Assembly: GCA_016550405.1 (NCBI GenBank)
Contig: JABXGX010000179.1
Location: 1 to 7,426 of the forward strand
Direction: 5' to 3'
Length of the DNA stretch: 7,426 nt
Source: an archaeon
Lineage (GTDB): Archaea; Asgardarchaeota; Hermodarchaeia; Hermodarchaeales; Hermodarchaeaceae
Shown: in pieces, positions 5,543 to 7,426 of the stretch
Numbering within the stretch: the stretch's first letter is position 1
How the letters are laid out: each line of letters begins with the position of its first letter
The notes under the pieces: generated by a model
Database searches by the model: none
What the model saw: the letters and a program-made list of their open reading frames with translations, nothing else
Told to the model about the DNA's origin: nothing
Made by a program: the position numbers and the translations under genes

Positions 5543-6172
5543 TTAGCGAGGAGGTTGGTGGCGAAGAGCGTTTTCGATACGTCGGAGGTCAGCTGGTGTA
5601 TTGACATTGGTAAACGTGAGTAGTTTCTTGTCGAACCGTTCGAGAGCAGTTGTTGATAGATAAATAACCCGACCGATTCTTTTGATTAAACATTGCATGC
5701 GGTATTCCTTTGCTTCTAAGCATTGAGTTGCAATATCGCGAGCAATATCGGTTGCATATACAGAGTGAAGCGGTTCAACCCAACCGTTTGGCCAGCGTGG
5801 AACTGCAGCATGATGGTTCTCGACCATGTTCCATAAGATTTCAAAAAACATGTTATGAATTAGTGGTGAATCGCAGGGAAGGAGTTGAGTATAGGGAGAT
5901 TTAGCATGCTGAAATGCAGTAAACGCTCCAACCAATGGACACCGCATTTCATTGTTTTCATCGGTAAGAATTTGATCTTTTGAGATGTATTTGGAAAATA
6001 GGTCTTGATCAGCCTTTGAATGGACAATAATTATGACTTCGCTGGCATGGGCTTCACAAGCATCTACTACATGGAGAAATAAGGGCTTGCCAGCGATTTG
6101 GATAAGAGCCTTAGATGGTTTGAAGCGATCACTTCGTCCCCCGGCTAAAATTGCGACAGTAACAGATTCCAT
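5543..6172 (-). CDS. mobA: Molybdenum cofactor guanylyltransferase (MobA-like nucleotidyltransferase)
   Basis: The 209-residue protein has the nucleotidyltransferase signature LAGGRSDRFKPSKAL at residues 9-23, which binds the GTP phosphates, and PCDSPL at 99-104 with D101 as the expected magnesium ligand. The segment WVEPLHSVY further on and FTNVNTPADLRR near the C-terminus match MobA proteins, which attach GMP to molybdopterin to form the guanine dinucleotide cofactor used by formate dehydrogenases and related enzymes. The length is normal. I used the ATG at 6172 because it places the motif at the usual distance from the N-terminus; a GTG at 6184 would add four residues. The gene is first in a minus-strand pair with the iron-sulfur flavoprotein. 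The main alternative is a closely related nucleotidyltransferase (for example MocA-type or 2-phospho-L-lactate guanylyltransferase-type), but the C-terminal NTPxDL speaks for MobA. Confidence 0.85.
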   Translation of the reverse strand: MESVTVAILAGGRSDRFKPSKALIQIAGKPLFLHVVDACEAHASEVIIIVHSKADQDLFSKYISKDQILTDENNEMRCPLVGAFTAFQHAKSPYTQLLPCDSPLIHNMFFEILWNMVENHHAAVPRWPNGWVEPLHSVYATDIARDIATQCLEAKEYRMQCLIKRIGRVIYLSTTALERFDKKLLTFTNVNTPADLRRIENALRHQPPR

Positions 6173-6213
6173 CACTTGCGTCACTCTTTGAATCTATCAT
6201 TCTCTACGCCGCA

Positions 6214-6292
6214 AAAGCTAGCATTTGGACTAAAAAGTTATTGATACAGTAAATCAAGAAGAAAAACGTGATTTGCTTTTCGCTAGCTTTGG
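6214..6292. repeat. Paired GCTAGC motif (inverted AAAGCTAGC/GCTAGCTTT)
   Basis: AAAGCTAGC at 6214-6222 is exactly inverted as GCTAGCTTT at 6282-6290, 59 bp apart. Because GCTAGC is itself a palindrome, the two copies also read as an imperfect direct repeat, GCTAGCATTTGG (6217-6228) and GCTAGCTTTGG (6282-6292). This layout suits two operator half-sites upstream of the mobA-like gene; the function is inference. Confidence 0.4.
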
Positions 6293-6311
6293 AGGGTGGT
6301 CTCCCCTCCAA
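6289..6311. repeat. Stable hairpin with 8-bp GC-rich stem
   Basis: TTGGAGGG (6289-6296) pairs exactly with CCCTCCAA (6304-6311) around a seven-base loop TGGTCTC. It is not followed by a run of T on either strand, so it does not look like a classical intrinsic terminator. It stands out in an AT-rich gap and directly abuts the second GCTAGC copy. Confidence 0.55.
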
Positions 6312-6350
6312 CAACATCATAACATTCACCCATACCCCTATAAAGCGAAG

Positions 6351-6461
6351 AAAGAGCCCATCATCACCGTTAGATTTCTTTTTAATCGCAAAATTAATAA
6401 TATTTTGAGAATAAAATTCTAAATAACCCATTAAATATCAAAAAGAGCCCAATAAGCCGTT
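6351..6461. repeat. Spaced direct repeat AAAGAGCCCA-n4/5-CCGTT
   Basis: AAAGAGCCCA at 6351-6360 recurs exactly at 6442-6451. Each copy is followed by CCGTT after six or five bases (6367-6371 and 6457-6461). The copies lie 91 bp apart, and both are GC-rich islands in AT-rich surroundings. Two like-oriented bipartite sites ahead of a regulator gene are typical of operator sites, possibly for that regulator itself. Confidence 0.45.
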
Positions 6462-6587
6462 TAAAATGGATTTCATACTGAATTGATTAGAAAATAGAAC
6501 AATAAAATAGGACTTTGTAACATAAAACTCTCCTGAAAATCGCTTTGAGGAACAATCGACATATGCCGATACAGCTTTCGCATTGTT

Positions 6588-6592
6588 GAGGG
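6588..6592 (+). promoter_or_regulatory. Ribosome binding site of the regulator gene
   Basis: GAGGG lies six bases before the ATG at 6599, and a TAA sits in frame immediately before that ATG. Together these fix the start of the regulator. Confidence 0.6.
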
Positions 6593-6598
6593 TCGTAA

Positions 6599-7426
6599 AT
6601 GCCTGTTATCTCCGATGAATCTCTTAATGCCCTATCAAACCGAATCCTTTCTCGTTTGGATCCGGAAGATCGAAGTTATGCATTGAGTTTGATACAGAAT
6701 ATTATAATCTTCATTAAACGAATTCAAGGCCAAAAGATAAGTGAAGAAGAGGAACATTATCCAAGACATCCTCTTTTTTCACATTCTGCCCAAAAAGGAG
6801 GACAAGACACCGCCAAAACTCTTCTCTACCGGTTACGTCTTGTTGACCAATATCATCTAGACAGAATACAATGCATAATCGATGTAGTTATCAGAAATAT
6901 CCCATTTGGAGGTAAGAAACCCCTTTCATCACGCAAAGCCCAGATACTTTGGCAACTATATCAAAACCCCATGGCCCCCAAATATAAATTAGCTAAGCAA
7001 ATTGGCACAACACCGCGGACCCTTTCAAAAGATATTGCCGAATTAGAAAGAGACTATGCATTTCGAATTTTTACTTCAGTTGATTCCCATAAATTCCATC
7101 TAATTCAGAAAGTCATCGTGTTTGAAACAAAATCAATAGCACACACAAGGAAGTTAGCGGATTACGCTACCAATCACCGAGGTTTTCTTCGATCATTTCG
7201 ACTTGACCAGGATATGCGTCGAGGTACACTGATTTATCGATACCCAAATCAAAAGGAAGGCCACCAATTGTTCGAAGCGCGAGTTGACGCGCTTTTAGAT
7301 GAACTGCTTATTGATGTTAATATCACTCAGGTGTTTGGATTACATCAATTCATTTCTTTTGAAATGTATAATCCTGTAACTTACGATTTTTCAATTGAGC
7401 CAGAAATTGTTTCACAAGTTCCCTTC
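6599..7426 (+). CDS. Winged-helix transcription regulator with Lrp/AsnC-like C-terminal region (partial, runs off the right edge)
   Basis: The frame from ATG 6599 stays open for 276 codons to the window end. Residues 1-100 are mostly helical and charged with no domain I can name. Residues about 108-160 form a helix-turn-helix with wing: SRKAQILWQLYQNP, then KLAKQIGTTPRTLSKDIAEL (130-149), a clear recognition-helix pattern, then RIFTSVDSHKFHL as the probable wing. From about 171 the sequence alternates strands and helices (KVIVFETKSIAHTRKLADYA ... GTLIYRYPNQKEGHQLFEARVDALL), suggesting a ferredoxin-like ligand-binding fold as in Lrp/AsnC regulators. No cofactor motif is visible. It should be a cytoplasmic DNA-binding protein; its targets are unknown, though the repeats upstream suggest autoregulation or control of the divergent mobA-like gene. 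The C-terminus is missing from the window. Confidence 0.8.
   Translation, partial: MPVISDESLNALSNRILSRLDPEDRSYALSLIQNIIIFIKRIQGQKISEEEEHYPRHPLFSHSAQKGGQDTAKTLLYRLRLVDQYHLDRIQCIIDVVIRNIPFGGKKPLSSRKAQILWQLYQNPMAPKYKLAKQIGTTPRTLSKDIAELERDYAFRIFTSVDSHKFHLIQKVIVFETKSIAHTRKLADYATNHRGFLRSFRLDQDMRRGTLIYRYPNQKEGHQLFEARVDALLDELLIDVNITQVFGLHQFISFEMYNPVTYDFSIEPEIVSQVPF

Larger units (their letters stand above)
6173..6598. other. 426-nt AT-rich divergent intergenic region
   Basis: The gap separates the minus-strand mobA-like gene from the plus-strand regulator and should hold both promoters. It contains a paired GCTAGC motif, a strong hairpin at 6289-6311, a spaced direct repeat (6351-6371 and 6442-6461) and an inverted pair AACAAT/ATTGTT in the leader of the regulator gene. 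A 75-codon minus-strand open frame (6431-6204) crosses the hairpin and repeats, has no recognisable domain and looks accidental. No structured RNA gene is recognised. Confidence 0.6.

Noticed and set aside
6289..6311. Intrinsic terminator at the GC-rich hairpin
   Set aside because: No run of T follows on either strand, and no gene ends nearby; it lies between two divergent starts.
6204..6431. A 75-codon minus-strand open frame in the mobA-regulator gap
   Set aside because: It crosses the hairpin and repeats, is of biased AT-driven composition and has no recognisable domain or good ribosome site.
1..7426. CRISPR array, insertion sequence, tRNA or toxin-antitoxin pair
   Set aside because: No regularly spaced repeats, transposase motifs, tRNA-like folds or recognisable toxin or antitoxin proteins were seen.

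Overview
The window reads as a piece of an archaeal chromosome of moderate GC with AT-rich gaps. The evidence is an oxygen-sensitive four-subunit 2-oxoacid:ferredoxin oxidoreductase, an iron-sulfur flavoprotein of the type common in anaerobic archaea, GTG as well as ATG starts, a TATA/BRE-like promoter, and a winged-helix regulator with an Lrp-like tail. The protein styles would suit an Asgard (for example Thorarchaeia-like) or euryarchaeal anaerobe, but that placement is inference; no rRNA, tRNA or marker gene is present.

Left part (1-3302, all minus strand). The end of the window holds the first 29 codons of a membrane protein, probably an EamA/DMT-type transporter. Upstream of it in transcription order lies a complete korD-korA-korB-korC style operon: delta ferredoxin (2998-2750), alpha (2753-1617), beta (1620-733) and gamma (713-138). 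delta/alpha and alpha/beta overlap by ATGA and beta/gamma are 19 nt apart, so the four proteins are translationally coupled. Together they should oxidatively decarboxylate a 2-oxoacid (most likely 2-oxoglutarate) with CoA and reduce ferredoxin, or run in reverse. The delta gene has no ATG, GTG or TTG in its open frame: an excellent ribosome site precedes an ATC codon. A small two-helix membrane protein (3302-3102) lies upstream of the operon on the same strand.

Middle (3303-4814). A divergent promoter region separates the small protein from a plus-strand CPBP-type intramembrane protease fused to a cysteine-rich membrane tail. Its start codon sits in the loop of a near-perfect 12-bp inverted repeat.

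Right part (4824-7426). Convergent to the protease gene, after only 9 nt, is a minus-strand pair: a molybdenum cofactor guanylyltransferase (mobA-like) followed by an iron-sulfur flavoprotein. A 426-nt AT-rich gap then holds a hairpin, a paired GCTAGC motif and a spaced direct repeat. Beyond it a plus-strand transcription regulator starts at 6599 and runs open to the window end.

The common theme is anaerobic redox metabolism: ferredoxin-linked 2-oxoacid oxidation, a flavin/Fe-S electron carrier and molybdopterin maturation. No CRISPR array, insertion sequence or clear defence system is visible.
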